From Manduca sexta (lineage: Eukaryota; Arthropoda; Insecta; Lepidoptera; Sphingidae), in NCBI RefSeq assembly GCF_014839805.1, contig NC_051141.1:13152777-13216776 (forward strand): 64,000 bases of DNA, written 5' to 3'. Under the pieces are notes generated by a model. It had not been told where the DNA came from and searched no databases. It was given only the letters and a program-made list of their open reading frames with translations. Both the position numbers and the translations under genes were made by a program. Below are positions 40,901 through 55,200 of this stretch, in pieces (the first letter of the stretch is position 1; each line of letters opens with the position of its first letter).

Positions 40901-43070
40901 GGATATAAGCATTGGCGTGCTGTGCAGTGTGCTACACCAATGACTAGTAATACTCTTTGAATGACAACAAAGGAAACGATTTTTTTATACAAAGGTAAAG
41001 AATTTAGAATCCCACAAAATGTTTATCCGACGCCAACTTTTAAAATTCCTAAAATTGACAAATTTATTTTAGAAAACCCGTAATAAATATTTTTACTAGT
41101 ACTATAGTTTAGTATATTCAGGGATTTTTTTTTATCTAGGTTGAAGTCAAAATCTTTAGTGTATGGCTCAAAATCTAGTTTATTGGTCTCTGGCTCAAAA
41201 CAATAACAAGCATAGTTTGAGGTCACAATAGTAAAAACTAGCATAGAAGAACATTTTCTTCCTTTTATTATTCACTCAGAACAATGACAAGCAATTATTC
41301 ATTCGCATCAATCAACTACAGAAATACCTACAGATGATATTCAAGGCAGTCTGCTAAATTAAACTATTGAGATTTGGGACATTATAAATATATTCCACAA
41401 AAATATGTTAAAGTTAAATCATTTTGATACCCAAAAAAGTTTTAGTGACCATATGTTTATGGGAACATTTTCACAACATTTTAAATATTTTATGTGGAGT
41501 ATTAAGAAAACCATCACTTTAGTTTCAAAGTAAATTTATATTTTATGAGATATTACTTATTAGTTCATTTTAATAATATAGAATTATACCAGTTATAGTT
41601 TTATTCATTATTGTATTCGGTATTGGATTTAAGAGACCCATAAATTTCGGCTCTATATTATATTAAAATAATACATCTTTTTTATGAAACTGTTATTTCA
41701 ATTTCTAAAAGCTTACAAAATCTATTATCAGAACTAAAACAAAATATTTTTTCTAATTGAATAATTAAACATAATTTGTTATCTTTCATATAGAATAGTA
41801 TTATTTTAAACCTTAAAAAAACTGTCAAACAATTGATATAAATTAATCGATGTCTGATCAGTAATGTAATTAATTGGAATGAGCCGCTGCAGTGCATTTT
41901 ACACCGCCAAAAAGGTAATTGAATGTTATTCAGAAGGATAGCAACAGTATTTATAAACATGTTGCACATCCGTTTTTTCAATTTTTTATTTAAATTTTAT
42001 TGGAATTCAGAACGCTCCGGACCCCAAACAAAAGTTATTTCTTCCCACACAAACATTTTTTTTCCGCAAACGAATTGTAATGAATAATTCTTTATCTTTA
42101 TAAGATTGATCTGAAAGATATTCGTTTGCAAGCATTCTGATTCCAATTCGAAATTTATTCAATTTAAACGCATTTTATTATTTTCATTTACGTCTTTAGT
42201 GTAATCTCTGTATAATGTTTTATTTATTTTCAAATACCAATTAAGTTGACATTTAGTAAGGAAAATCTTTCTTTATAAAGGATGCACTTAGCTATTTTAG
42301 ATTTTTTTCTATGGCGTCGTTATTCTGTGGGAAGAATGCCGTTGGCGAGCGTTTTCGATTCAGATTCAAAATTCATTCCATTTCTGTCAGTTTATAAGTA
42401 GGTCATATGGACCAATGTTTCAATGTTATATGAAAAAAAAAAAATCTTTTATAATAATTCATAATAAGTAATACTTATATTGCGCTATTAGCTGCACATA
42501 TTGATTACCACCTCGTGAGTGTCATATTACATAGGAAACTTTTGCTTTCATTTACCTAATTGTATTAATGAACTTTTAAAATAATTCCGCTCTATTTTAG
42601 CAAATTTACCTTTTCCAAGGTGGTCAAGTTATTTTTATAACAACGAATTGGAAACTGGCAACATTTTTGAATTTATAAAATGTATAAAGCATTAGGCAAG
42701 CATCCGTTTTCGTTTTCCGTTTCGTTTTTATTAAATTCTGCTTTTTTTCCTATCATATTATGATAATATCGTATTATTATAATAATAATTTTATCGTATT
42801 TCTCATTCCCATTTAGATGTTTTGGGTACTTCAATGGCAACACTGATTACGACTATTCGCTGCAATGTAGATATATCTGTTAGAGAAAGAGCGTGTGCCT
42901 TCGTCATCGTGTGTAGATTTTTTACCATACTTTAGAATGGGGTGCTAAAATTATGTTGATTCTATAGAAGTGAACAATAGATTTGGTGATGTTGGGTTTA
43001 GGATTATTGTTATTTCGAGATAAAACTGCAAGACAGCTTACGTATACTGTAGTAATCCGTCAAAAGTCGA
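39397..43070. other. NDUFB1 5' side and CNOT1 upstream region
   Basis: AT-rich. A candidate minus-strand donor ACAAG|GTTAGT near 40813-40818 could end a non-coding first exon of the NDUFB1 transcript. A long poly-T tract lies near 40870-40897. The CNOT1 promoter should lie in the last few hundred bases (about 42.8-43.1 kb), but no core element is certain. No additional protein was recognised. Confidence 0.5.
40870..40897. repeat. Poly-T / poly-A tract
   Basis: About 27 consecutive T on the plus strand. It is either a simple repeat or the A-tail of an old minus-strand retro-insertion. Confidence 0.8.
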
Positions 43071-43098
43071 GAAAGCTTCAAACGTGTTTGAAGCTTTC
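43071..43098. promoter_or_regulatory. Perfect palindrome before the CNOT1 start codon
   Basis: GAAAGCTTCAAAC (43071-43083) and its exact reverse complement GTTTGAAGCTTTC (43086-43098) are separated by GT. It ends 20 nt before the CNOT1 ATG. In RNA it would form a 13-bp stem with a tiny loop; in DNA it could be a dimer-binding site. Transcription start unknown. Confidence 0.6.
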
Positions 43099-43110
43099 GT
43101 TTTTGTATTA

Positions 43111-43122
43111 ATGGAACTATGA
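43111..43122 (+). promoter_or_regulatory. Minimal uORF overlapping the CNOT1 start
   Basis: ATG GAA CTA TGA, whose stop codon overlaps the CNOT1 ATG as ATGA. The upstream ATG has a weak context (T at -3, G at +4). Relevant only if the 5' UTR includes this position. Confidence 0.45.
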
Positions 43123-43220
43123 ACCTGGACTCTTTAACGTTTAGCTTATCTCAAATCAATTATCTTGTCGTAAATTTAAACAAGAAGAACTTTAAGCAGA
43201 CGAGTCAAGAGTTGAGTCAG
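43119..43220 (+). CDS. CNOT1: CNOT1 exon 1 (residues 1-34)
   Basis: Starts [20 protein letters not shown], matching human [20 protein letters not shown]. Donor CAG|GTGAGA, phase 0. The match at the first residue fixes the start codon. Confidence 0.97.
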
Positions 43221-46200
43221 GTGAGATACGACCGCTGTGTGGATGCAATTTTCATTCTTTGTTTTCTGTTGTCGCCATATTGTGAATACGGAATGAGCGA
43301 TGAAATAACTCTATATAGTTGTAAATGGTGTTTGTAGTGGTAAGATAATGCTTTGCGCGTGATTTATTGCGTTACGTCGAAGTAGCGATGCGTATCGGTG
43401 AGTAATGGCCGCGAGCAGCGGTGCCGTGATCGTAACCACCTTGCCTGCGTGTCGACGCTTTTTCAACCACAGACTTATTATAAAGTCAGATCGGTGGGCT
43501 TTAGCGATGACACATCAATCTAGAAGGAATTATTGTTTTGTAAAAAACTTATTCATCTACAGTTTTTCTACTCAATGCAAAACAACTAGATAAATATATA
43601 GAAGTCACCATGTGTCATTCTCTCACAAAAAAACGTAACAATTCACTATACAGACTCTCAAGTGCTCTCGAATTCTGTTATAGTATTTATAATAATTAGA
43701 TTACCCATAATATGTTATTTGTTTGTACTCCACATAAACAATATCACTAGTAGTAGTATTTGTGCTTACCTGTATTTATATAATTTATTATAAGTCTCTT
43801 CTCCTCATTGATTGGTTTATTCAGAATGTTAATTTGTGAGGAAAGGATGTAAAAGTAGTTGAGTTGAATTTGCACTGAGTCATTCTTCTATTGATAGTCA
43901 CTATTCTTAAAAAAGTAAATACCAAACATATTTGTTAAATTGAAAGGAAATACTAGATTGGATACTTGTTTTGCAGTTTTTGTGTTAATATTCTTTTTAG
44001 TCACATATTATGCTTACAGAACCCTGTTACTAAGCACATTATGCATCTATGTGTTTACCTGATATTAGGTTCTATTTTAAAGCATTATAGGAAACCACAT
44101 CAACATTTTTATTTAATGTATTTTAATTGGATACCCCAAGAATCAATGATAAGGATAAAAATATGTTAGTTCCTATAGAATTTTGTTACTTACGTTTAAT
44201 GTTAAGTTTAAACTCAGATTTATTTTTGGGTTATTTATTTTTGCTTATCAATAATATGATTCAAATTTAAAGTGAATTCAAACTATTGTTTGAAACTATA
44301 CTTATTATATGTCTAAATAATTAATCAGTATAAAACTACTGCTTTTATTTTACTTATTGTAGCCCAAAAATACAAATTTTATGCTTTTCACCCAAGACAG
44401 TGCAATATTCTTTTAATTACATGGGCATGTTTTAGTAAAACATCCACACATTGTTCTACAATATCAATAAAAAATTACTATCCAGATTAATATTGCACAT
44501 TTTTAAGTATAATATAATAAATTATGAACAAACAAAATTTGTTAGTCATTGTTATTGTTGTTCCATGTTAAATGGTGAAAAATAAGTATAAAATGACCCT
44601 AATGCACCTGATGGTAAGTGGCGTAGGGTTCATATTATGTTGACTGAGAGATGATTACACCTTGCATATTGATCACATCATTAATTAAATGATATTGTTG
44701 CATTTTATGAGTAACATTATAAGTCTCATTTTAAAAACAGTGGCAATGCATTAGAGACTTAATGAAAAACCAACTATATTGGTTCTCAAATCTGTGAGAA
44801 AGAGGTAACAATTAGTTGCCGCTGTATCCTCACTTTACCATATTTACTTTTTTAACAATATGTTAGTTTATTCACATTTAACTACTAACATGAGTGACAC
44901 TAATTATTTTCATGACATTTTCAAAGTAGAGAAAATAATTTTTTATAATTGCTGTTGCGTAACACACATTTAAGAGCTACAAATTCTACTGTAGCTTAAA
45001 TTATTTTATTCTATAATCACTAATTATAAATCACAGTTCATCATTTTTTTTAGTTATAAATGTAAATCCAAGTAATGTAAATAATAATATATATTTTTAT
45101 TCCTTCTTTTTTATGTCTATCAGAATATGATGAGCCATGTTAATGATTAATTATACTATTTATATTAGACTTATTTCTTAGTTTCTGATTATACTGCATG
45201 TTATTTCCTGCAATGAGCTAGGTAAATTTTATATGCAAGAGCACAGTTATGCGTTAACTTTGCAAAGCGAATGTAGTTGTTTAATAATATTTTTTTGCCG
45301 TATTTGTTGAATAGTAAAAAAAAATTATAATAATGTTTAAACCTAATCTGAACACTTGCTTTTGCTCGCGGCTCCACACGTGTGTAAATTTCTCGGGATA
45401 AAAGTCACACTATTATATATATTTTCTTGGGATAGGAAGGAGCCATAAGCTGTAAGCTGATTGAGCTATCCAACACTGAACGAATTTGTCAGTTTGAACT
45501 AGTTCTTCAGTATATATATATTCACAAAAACATGTCTTGCCCATTATATTTTCAATTTCGGTACGTTTGACTATTGGCACCTATCCAAATTTTCCACAAA
45601 TCATTTTGTGACTCCTTTTATGAATACTCAATATGCTTTTAAATGTTTTCCTGCACTTGATCCAAGATAGGTATATTGAGCATTTGCCATAAGATACTAA
45701 CGGAAAGTGTGACCCAGTTTCCCCCTTAATTGAAAATATAGGCTGCTGGTACTTCTTTGTCTATTGCAATTGTTGCATATATAGATGCCTGTTTCTGGAT
45801 GATTAATGTTTTATGTTTGATTCCATTTTGGTGGAGTGTTTGTTGTAAAGATTGCACTATTACTCCTGTGTGAGTACTCAATAATGTAAATAGTTAGTGA
45901 AATACAATCATTTTCCTGGTCTAAAAACAAAATCCTGGTTGACTATTGATTAAAAATATAAATATCCTATATTCACTTCCACAGTTCAAGACCTTTCTGT
46001 TTATTTTAGTTACAGTCTATTCTGTCATATTCTATTACTGTACCATTCTTTTTTTTTTATAAATATTGAAGTGAGTAATATTGTTGCATTGAATTATTTA
46101 AATTGGACATACATAATGAATAAGGTATCAATGAATTATAATATACGTGAAGGTTTGTCTGCTACTATAACTATTAGAAATTTATTAATCTAATATGAAG

Positions 46201-49200
46201 ACAATGTGTTTCATCAAATAGATTTTCTTTTATACTATATAATAATAATAGGTTTGTTCATAATTCAGATAAAGAAGATTCCTCGACTTGTGGTGTAAAA
46301 TGTTTTTCACTGAAGAATTACTGAAATAGCCATGTATGTTACAAATATTCACCGAACATTTGTAACATACGTGGCTAACAATATTCAAACAGTAAAGCAT
46401 GTTATCAAGTATACATACAATTATAGAAAGGGTGAATAGCAACTTTATTATGCAACTACATAAAATTATGACTTACAGTTGTTTACGTCTTCTCCACGCA
46501 ATTTTATTTTTCTTAATAACAAATTCCTAATCCCGGAGACTGATAGTAACGTCCTTATCTATTTTCTAGGTCGCTATTTCCTCGCTGCGAGTGCAAAGCA
46601 CTTCGACCTAATTGCATTCCAAGTTCTCGGGATGGTGTTATATGACGTAGTTCATGGTTGGAGTTATTTCTTTCGCTTTTGTTGGAGAAAAGAAGCAGTC
46701 TATATAGGTTATAAAACTTACGACACGATTATGTTTCATTGTTAGGATGGTTTAGGATTTGGACACTATCGATCGTCTGACCAGTCCTTTGTATTAAATT
46801 TTCTTAGAAGTGGTTTGGATTACAGAAACGTTATAATGTTCATTGTAATACGCGGTTTTATTACATAATTATCTCGTTTCTCATGTAAATTATAACATAA
46901 GTAAGCAGGTACGCCGAATAGAAAGAATATTAGTCATTGGTTATTTATCCCATACAATATACGTCTTGGATCAATATCCTACATAATATATAACATTAAA
47001 TATTTATAATTACATAAATAATTTTAAAACACGAACAGGTAACAGCACGTAAAATAATAACTGAATTTTTTGTCGTGTTTGCTCAAGTGTTCGTTGGCAT
47101 ATCGCGGCACTCTTTAGGGTTCCGTACCTCAAACGGAAGCCTTCTTTCTCTCTCTTTGTTATGCGTCTTTCCGTCTGGCTATCTATCAAGACCTTCTAAG
47201 GACCTACTCAATGTAAGGTAACGCGATCAATAGAGAGAACCTTTTATGTCGCATATTTTGCGATTTCACACAGGAATTAAAACTTATAGGGTACTTCTCC
47301 TTTCATCTAAAATATTGAAATTAGGTAAGAAGATGCGTCTTATAGTACATGCAAAATAAAAAATCTGAAACCCCTAAATATGTACTTTAATAACAAAAAA
47401 CGCGAATTTATTATTACAAACTTATTATTTGCGATTAGTGCAACAGTGTCTAGAGATCGAACAGCCAAGTAATTGCCCTTTAACATAGTTGGCCTTTTAT
47501 TTAGAGCAATAATGTTAGTCGTTTTCTAAATGCACTCGTACCTATGGCGTTTGTACGGAATCCTCGGTGCGCGAGGCCAACTCGCACGTGTCTGTTCTTA
47601 ATTTGAAAGCGCCCTAAAAGGTCATCGTAATTTTTTTTCTAGATCGCACCTTCGATACTTAAAAAATATCTTCCGTGTACCTTGTACTTCCTACCTTTAC
47701 AGTGGAAGTGTTGCCATCAGAGGCAATAACTTTACTCAATTGTGTAATCATCATATCCGAATTTGTCAAATTTAAGTTGGTTAAGAGCGTGAAACTATGG
47801 ACATTGGACAGTAGTGTCGGATGACCGCAATTGTAAATTGTCACCATGCGCTGCGTCGGCACTACATGGTTGTAGCCGACTACATCATGTTACTTGTAGT
47901 TGAACTCAATATTGCACGCGGTATATCGCACGATCAGCATTCGTGATTAAAGTTCGATCGTTGAAGTTAAAAGTCTTGGGTTCATTAATGTTTCAGACGT
48001 GCATTATGTTTACGTAGTGCAGCCATGGATACGGTGGTGCCAACAAAGAGCATATTTTTGTTTTGCATTGTTGTATCGTGAAGCTTCTTTAATCTACTGC
48101 GTAAAGGGTACGAAATTTATTGTTGTGTTATTATATAGTAGATAGTTGTAGTCAAAATTGTTTACAAATTCTATACGTATTGCGCGGTTATTGTGATACA
48201 AATCGGTACATTGTTACATAACAATAACTTTTTCGTTATTATCGCAAAAAAAATGATGAAATAGGACAATGTGTCATCACTCATCACTAAGCGAGAATAA
48301 AAGGTTTACAATAATACTCATATATTCGTAAAATGTCCTTTTATGTAGATACTCAATGAATATGAAAGCATATTAATTATATTGCATGTTGTGACTGCCT
48401 TAAGGTGTTACTCTTATATTTTATAGTATAGTTTTTCTTTTATTTTGTATATGTAGGTTGATAAGATGTTTACGAGTATATAGAATAGTGGTGCAAGGTA
48501 TTTAAATATTTTATTAAATTAAGTGATATTTGATAACTAAGTAAAGAGTTGAGTTTTTCTTTACTAGTATGAAATGTGAGCTTTATTATATAAATGAATT
48601 ACATACATGATATACTAAAATCTTGTTTTTTAAATCCGTACTAAATTTTATTGATTAAGACATTCGCTACAATGGTACACACAAATATATCTCATTGGAG
48701 TTAGTGTCTTATTGTCAAAACGATCTGACATGTATTTTATGTTATTTGTTTCCTTCATTGTCACACTAAAATAAAGTTATCAATATGTCTATTTTGTCCC
48801 AACAGCTTGTCAGTCTATATGGGCTGGAAGCAGAAAATCAACTCTTGAGGTGCCTGCTTTCTGAGGCAGGAAAGACACTCTGGGACAGTGATCGTCCCAG
48901 CTCAACATACAATAGCATCCACGCATCACTTTTAGGACAACATTTGGCGTCTCTGCTCCATCACCCTGCAAAATCGACTGTAGTCTGCAGGGCGGTTGAC
49001 CAGCCCGCTCGCGCACTTCAGAAGGTATGTCTCGTTTATTACTTTACAACATTATTGGTTGTCAAAATGAATAGTACGATTATATGTGAATAGTAAGATT
49101 AATAATCTATCGAGAATTGAGGTACTTAATAAAATTAAAATAAAAAAATATATATTAATTGATTTAAGTGTCAACTATGATAGATAAATTATGTTGGTAG

Positions 49201-52200
49201 TAAATGTAATTCTTGAAGCGATGAATAATAAACATCTATAAGTATATACTTTTTTGTTAAATTTATACCTATATTTTACTACTGAGAAGGGTTGTAATAT
49301 ATAATTGATTTTGGTAATTTTATATGTAAGCATAGTATGCAGTTCGCATCATACTACACGGCATATATATATTTTTAATAATATTTTGTAAATATGATAA
49401 ATATTTGAGAAATTTTGAAATGCTCAACCAATTTTAATGAAGTATTTAAAGAATTACCTACAAATATTACTACTATGGGTATGAATTTGGAACAGTAAAG
49501 GAATATGACATACTCACTGTTATAAATGATTGCGAAAATGATGACGATTGATGATGACACTATGCCGCTGAATGGGCTTAGATGAAAATTGTTTTAAAGA
49601 TAATAAAATTAATTTCTTGATGTTATGCTTTAATAAAATTGAAAAATATTATGCAATATAATTTTGGTTGTCATTGTTATGTCATTTTCAGGTATTAAAA
49701 CCCTCAAATGCGTTACTTAATCGACTATCGAGGTTGTTGAAATTAACTACAGCAGAGGATGTTGCGTTCTCCTTGGTGTTGAGACGCAATTCCACAAAGA
49801 GTGAAATCGTATCACTTGCAAAACAACATTTGAAGAAAAGATTTTTGGATCTAGTGCAGTGCTATCTCGACGCAGGTCAGTTTTCAATAACTATGGTTAT
49901 ATCATAAAAGTTACTTAAATACTGATGGGATTTAATTTTCAGAACGAGGTCATCAAGTGGAGCGAGCAGGACTTCAGGAATGCAGCCCTGAAGTTTTGCA
50001 AACACTACTTACCAGCCTTGCACACGAAAATTTTAGATTGGCAGCAGTGACTAAGGATTTGTTTTTGAAGCGATTGAGAGGCGACTTTCCTAGAGAAGTA
50101 GTGCCGATCGTACTCGCTCCTCTGTTGTATCCGGACGATACCCAGACTCCTCTTGAGGAGATGACCACAGCTGACGATATGGCCGTAGCCATGATGGACA
50201 ACTCGTTAGCGGAGATCATTCGAGAAATCGGATACGCGTTTACGTCATCGGTAGAAGAATGCAAGAACCACATGTTGAATTTTGGCGCACGAGAGCCGAC
50301 AGCTATAGATGTAGCCAGGATTATATCTGTCATGATTAGGTATCATACATCTGGTATACCAGTACCAGAAGTACCACCAATACAGACGCCTGGTAACTAT
50401 TGGATGACCCATGAGTCCAAAAAAGATCTACAAAATGAATGGAACGCCGAAGTCTTTGTACAGACATTGAAAGATCTCGCATCGAATCTAAATTGGAAAG
50501 AAGTAATATTACAACTGGATCATCCAGAGTTCCTTGTCCCTGATAGAATTGGCTTGAGCCTCCTCTTTACCATTCTACGAATGGGTTTGCAGAGTGCTGG
50601 ATATCCAGCAAACGTATTTCCCACAGAATATCTTTATCGTAGATGGACAAACCTGGATGGACAGATGTCGCTTATCACCCACGTACTAAAGCATCCAGAC
50701 ATCTTCAGTTTTGCCGATTACCCCTATCACCCTGTATCAATAGACATATTGAAGTCACCTCCTGAAGTAGACAACAAGGAAGTGGGAACATGGCGTTGCC
50801 TGTATTTGATAGAATTACTAATACATGCCGCCGAGCGTGGTTATTACATGCAAGTTCACGAACTATTCAAGATGCCACTCCAGCATTGTCCCGACATTCT
50901 GCTGTTGGCATTAATACAGATAGGCCCGCCTATCACTGTTTTCAGAACGGAGTTGTTAACAACTCTTTTTCCAATTTTTTTAGGAAATCATCCAAACTCA
51001 GGCATCGTCCTGCATCACGCTTGGCATACACAAAATCCCAATGTAAAGCCTCTCATTATGCATGCAATGGCCGATTGGTATCTGCGTGGTGAAAGTGATC
51101 AGTCCAAACTGTCCAGGATTCTGGATGTGGCGCAAGATTTAAAGGCTCTTTCCCTTTTGTTAAATGTTCAATCATTCCCATTCGTGATTGACCTGGCGTG
51201 CTTAGCGTCTAGGCGAGAATATCTCAAATTAGACAAGTGGTTGACCGATAAAATAAGGGATCATGGCGAATCTTTCGTCTCAGCTATGGTGAAGTTTTTA
51301 CAGCGGCGATGTCCGCAAATACTGGGCAAGGGTCCAGAGGAGCAATTGCCGAAGGCCGCACAACTGCCGCCAGACACCATCACTACTATGTTGGCTTGCC
51401 TTCAGCTATGTATTCCTAATGTGCAGCCAGAGTTGCAGGAAGCCATATACAACGTAATAGCCGCTTGCCAGACCGTAATACTGAGTAAGACAAGGTCTAA
51501 TATCGCCGGCATAGCTCGGCCTCATAATAGAATATTGGAGACACCTTTCAATCCAGCTGGTCTTGGGGGCCAACTATTTACTCCACATGTTGATCCTATA
51601 GTCAATTTAACGCCTAACGTAGCGAATTTGAGTTTAGGAGCTCCTGGTAATACCGCGTTTGCTATGCCTGGAACGCTTGGACCCTTGGTAACGGCGCCTG
51701 GGTCTCCAGTGAGATTGATGGGTGCTGGACCCAACAGCCCCTTTGCTATGATGCCAATACAGCACAATCCGAACGTAGCGAATATTGGTGCGCTTGCTAG
51801 GATGGCTCCGGCTCCGATGATGGACAAACCGCGTTTGCCGGATCCTATTCATTTCCCTGAGATGATGCACAACGTTGCGAAGGAGATAGAAGATGAAGCC
51901 AACGGATATTTCCAGAGGATATACAATCATCCTCCGCATCCTACACTGTCTATAGATGAGGTACTTGATATGCTTAAGAAGTTTCAAGATTCGCCCAGTA
52001 AAAGAGAACGTGAAGTATTCTCGTGCATGCTTAGAAATCTGTTCGAGGAATATAAATTTTTCCCACAGTACCCTGACAAAGAGTTACACATAACAGCACA
52101 GTTATTTGGTGGGATTATTGAGAAAGGATTGGTGCCGAGTTACGTATCTCTGGGTCTTGCATTGCGTTTCGTCCTTGATGCATTACGCAAGGCGGAAGGT

Positions 52201-55200
52201 TCGAAGATGTATTACTTCGGCATAGCAGCCCTAGACAGATTTAAGTCGCGCCTCAAAGATTACCACAAATATTGTGAGCACGTGCGGGCGATACCGCATT
52301 TTAGTGAATTTCCACCACATTTAATAGAATATGTCGAATACGGTCTACAGAGCCAGGAGCCACCGACCAAGCCCCAGGGTCCAGTGCTCCCGGCAAGCTT
52401 GGCCGCCATGTTGAATCAGACTGCTGTCGTCACTGTCACAGCCCCATACAGGTTAGTTACGTAAATTCACACTCATTGAATGTGTCTGCAGTGATTGCAT
52501 TAGTGTTCCGAAAAACACTGAAAATAATTTAACATTATTTATATTTACATTGAACTATGTTTTTGTATATTTGCTTTTCTATTTACGTATCTTAACTTAC
52601 AATTTTAATTAGATACTGTCTCGAAAATAGGTAACTAGTATATTATAATCTATTTTTTTGTTTTATTTTTGAAGATTGTTTAAATATTGTTAAAAAGTTT
52701 TTTTTGTTATTTGTTGAACGGAACCCAACACAAATCACCACGGGAAAAGTCACTGGAAAAGAAAATACGCATTTTTGTTTAAATGGATGTTATACTTTTT
52801 TCCACTTTATTTTATTTAAAATAGTATGTATCTACTGAACCAATTTTGATATAACTTCTATGCCACCAATGCGGAAGTATATCATTAAAAAAATATTTCT
52901 TCAAATCGATTTATAAATGACCAGAGTTCTGAGGTAAGAAATATAAAATACACGACGAATTGAGTACCTCCTTCAATTTGGAAGTCTGCTGAAAGTATAT
53001 ATACTTAAACGTAATAGTTTCGATTTCAATATTAATTTAATAAACTTCTTGCACTTGGTTAGTTGCCCTCGTGTGATTGTAATAATATTAGCTTAATATT
53101 TGCAAGTATTTAAAACGTATTCTTTTTTTCAGGGCGATGGTTTGCGCGCCAGCGGCGATCTCAGTAATGTCGAAAGTGGCGGTTTGCCCCGGTGGTAGTC
53201 TGGGCAGTAGACCTTCTATAGCCAACGCCACCAATATTGACACACTCCTCACAGCTACAGATCGGGAAGAAAAGATCAACTCACCTCCAGAACCGATTCA
53301 AGACAAGACAGCATTCATTTTCAATAACCTCAGTCAATTAAATTTACAGACGAAATGTGAAGAGCTCAAGGAAATTATTACAGAAGAATATTTCCCATGG
53401 CTTTCCCAATATCTAGTCATGAAGCGTGCCTCTATAGAGCTTAACTTCCACGCATTATATTCCAATTTCCTTGACGTTCTTAAAATCCGCGAAATAAACA
53501 AAATGGTTACAAAAGAGACGTATCGTAACATAAGAGTGTTGCTGCGCTCAGACAAGGGAATAGCTAATTTCTCGGATCGATCGTTGCTCAAGAATCTTGG
53601 TCACTGGCTTGGCATGCTGACTCTAGCGAGAAATCAGCCCATTCTTCATGTGGACCTTGATTTGAAAGCTCTACTACTGGAAGCTTATCATAAAGGACAG
53701 CAGGAACTGTTATACGTCGTGCCTTTCGTCGCCAAAGTTTTAGAATCGTGCGCCAAAAGCGTCGTGTTCAAACCTCCCAATCCATGGACCATGGCTTTGA
53801 TGAATGTTCTAGCAGAACTTCATCAAGAGCCTGACTTGAAATTGAACTTGAAGTTTGAAATTGAAGTGCTTTGTAAGAATCTTAGCTTAGACATTGCCAA
53901 TTTGAAGCCGTCAATCTATTTGAAAGATCCGGAGAAACTGAGACTGATTGAATTTCAACTGTCGCAGCCAAAACCGAACAAGGAAGTGGTTGCCGCAATG
54001 CCTGTGAATCAATCGATGGTGCCACCTCCGCAGATGACAATGATGCCTCCGCCGATGATTCCGACGGAAGACATGACGGTCCCAGCCCCTATGCCTACCG
54101 GTGGCCTCGTGCCCAACGACCCCCACCTCATGGGCGTGTTGGGCCTCCCCGAGCCGCGATTTAACTATCTAGACGTGAATGTGTCGTCCACCTCTGCTTT
54201 CGGACAGAAGATATCTTTCAATCCTCACATCATACTGTTCCAGAACTATCCACACTTGAAACAGTTTGTTAAGCCCGCGATCGAACGTTCGATCCAAGAA
54301 TGGATACACCCTGTTGTAGACAGATCGATAAAATACGCTTTGACGACTTGCGAACAAATTATAAGGAAAGACTTCGCACTTGATCCTGATGAAGTGCGTA
54401 TGCGAACGTGCGCTCATCACATGATGAGAAATCTGACGGCAGGTATGGCGATGATCACCTGTCGAGAACAGATCATCAGTACCATCAGTGCCAACCTGAA
54501 AACTGCGTTTATCACTGCTTTGATGCCTTCTACTCAACAACAGGTATATCTATTATTGATTTAATTATCAAATATCCATATAACATATAAATGATTTCAT
54601 AACACTGTTTGTTTTACAGAAGGAAATAATTGAAAGCGCGGCTGCAGTACTCGCTACAGAAAACATGGAACTGGCCTGCGCTTTTATTCAGAAAACAGCT
54701 GTCGAGAAGGCTTTACCCGAACTCGATAAACGTTTAATGAACGATTACGAAATGAGAAAAATCGCCCGCCAAGAAGGCAGGCGGTATTACGACGCCATGG
54801 TAGTGTCTTACCAGACCGAGAGAATACCCGAACGTGTTCGATTGCGTGTCGGTGGACCCGTCGACCTGCAGATATCTGTTTACGACGAATTTGCTTGCAA
54901 CATTCCCGGCTTCGTGCCTGTAAGAGATGCCGGCATATTCATCCCGAAGCCATCTGCGCAGGAGCAGATGCCGCAACTGACTTTCAGTCAGGTGATCAAC
55001 CCGGCACAACTGTATGGCACGGACGAGATGAGCGCGCTGATCACTTCAGCAGAGATGTTCTTGGCTAACTCGCTGGGCGTGGCTTCATTGACCATGCAAT
55101 CTGCCAATATGCACGCTCTGCTTGAGTGCATGTTCATAGCACGGAGGAATCGCGATATAGTTTCTGGTTGCACATTGTTGCAAAAGGTAAACACATTTTA

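Larger units (their letters stand above)
43221..48805 (+). other. CNOT1 intron 1, 5.6 kb
   Basis: Holds a GC-richer stretch just after exon 1 (to about 43450), a reverse Helitron remnant at 45350-45525, a long perfect-type hairpin at 46329-46375 and a repeat at 47113-47400. Open frames here show no recognisable protein. Confidence 0.75.

Noticed and set aside
41682..41981. 99-codon minus-strand frame upstream of NDUFB1
   Set aside because: AT-rich, hydrophobic by base composition, no recognisable protein.
46479..46745. 88-codon frame in CNOT1 intron 1
   Set aside because: No domain, no splice context and in a non-coding base composition; treated as chance.
49974..50333. Minus-strand 119-codon frame inside CNOT1 exon 4
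   Set aside because: Antisense shadow of a highly conserved coding exon. The same holds for the minus-strand frames at 51522-51987, 53334-53591, 53911-54540 and 54734-55009.
50790..51092. Plus-strand alternative frame in CNOT1 exon 4
   Set aside because: Overlaps the CNOT1 frame and has no recognisable features; shadow ORF.
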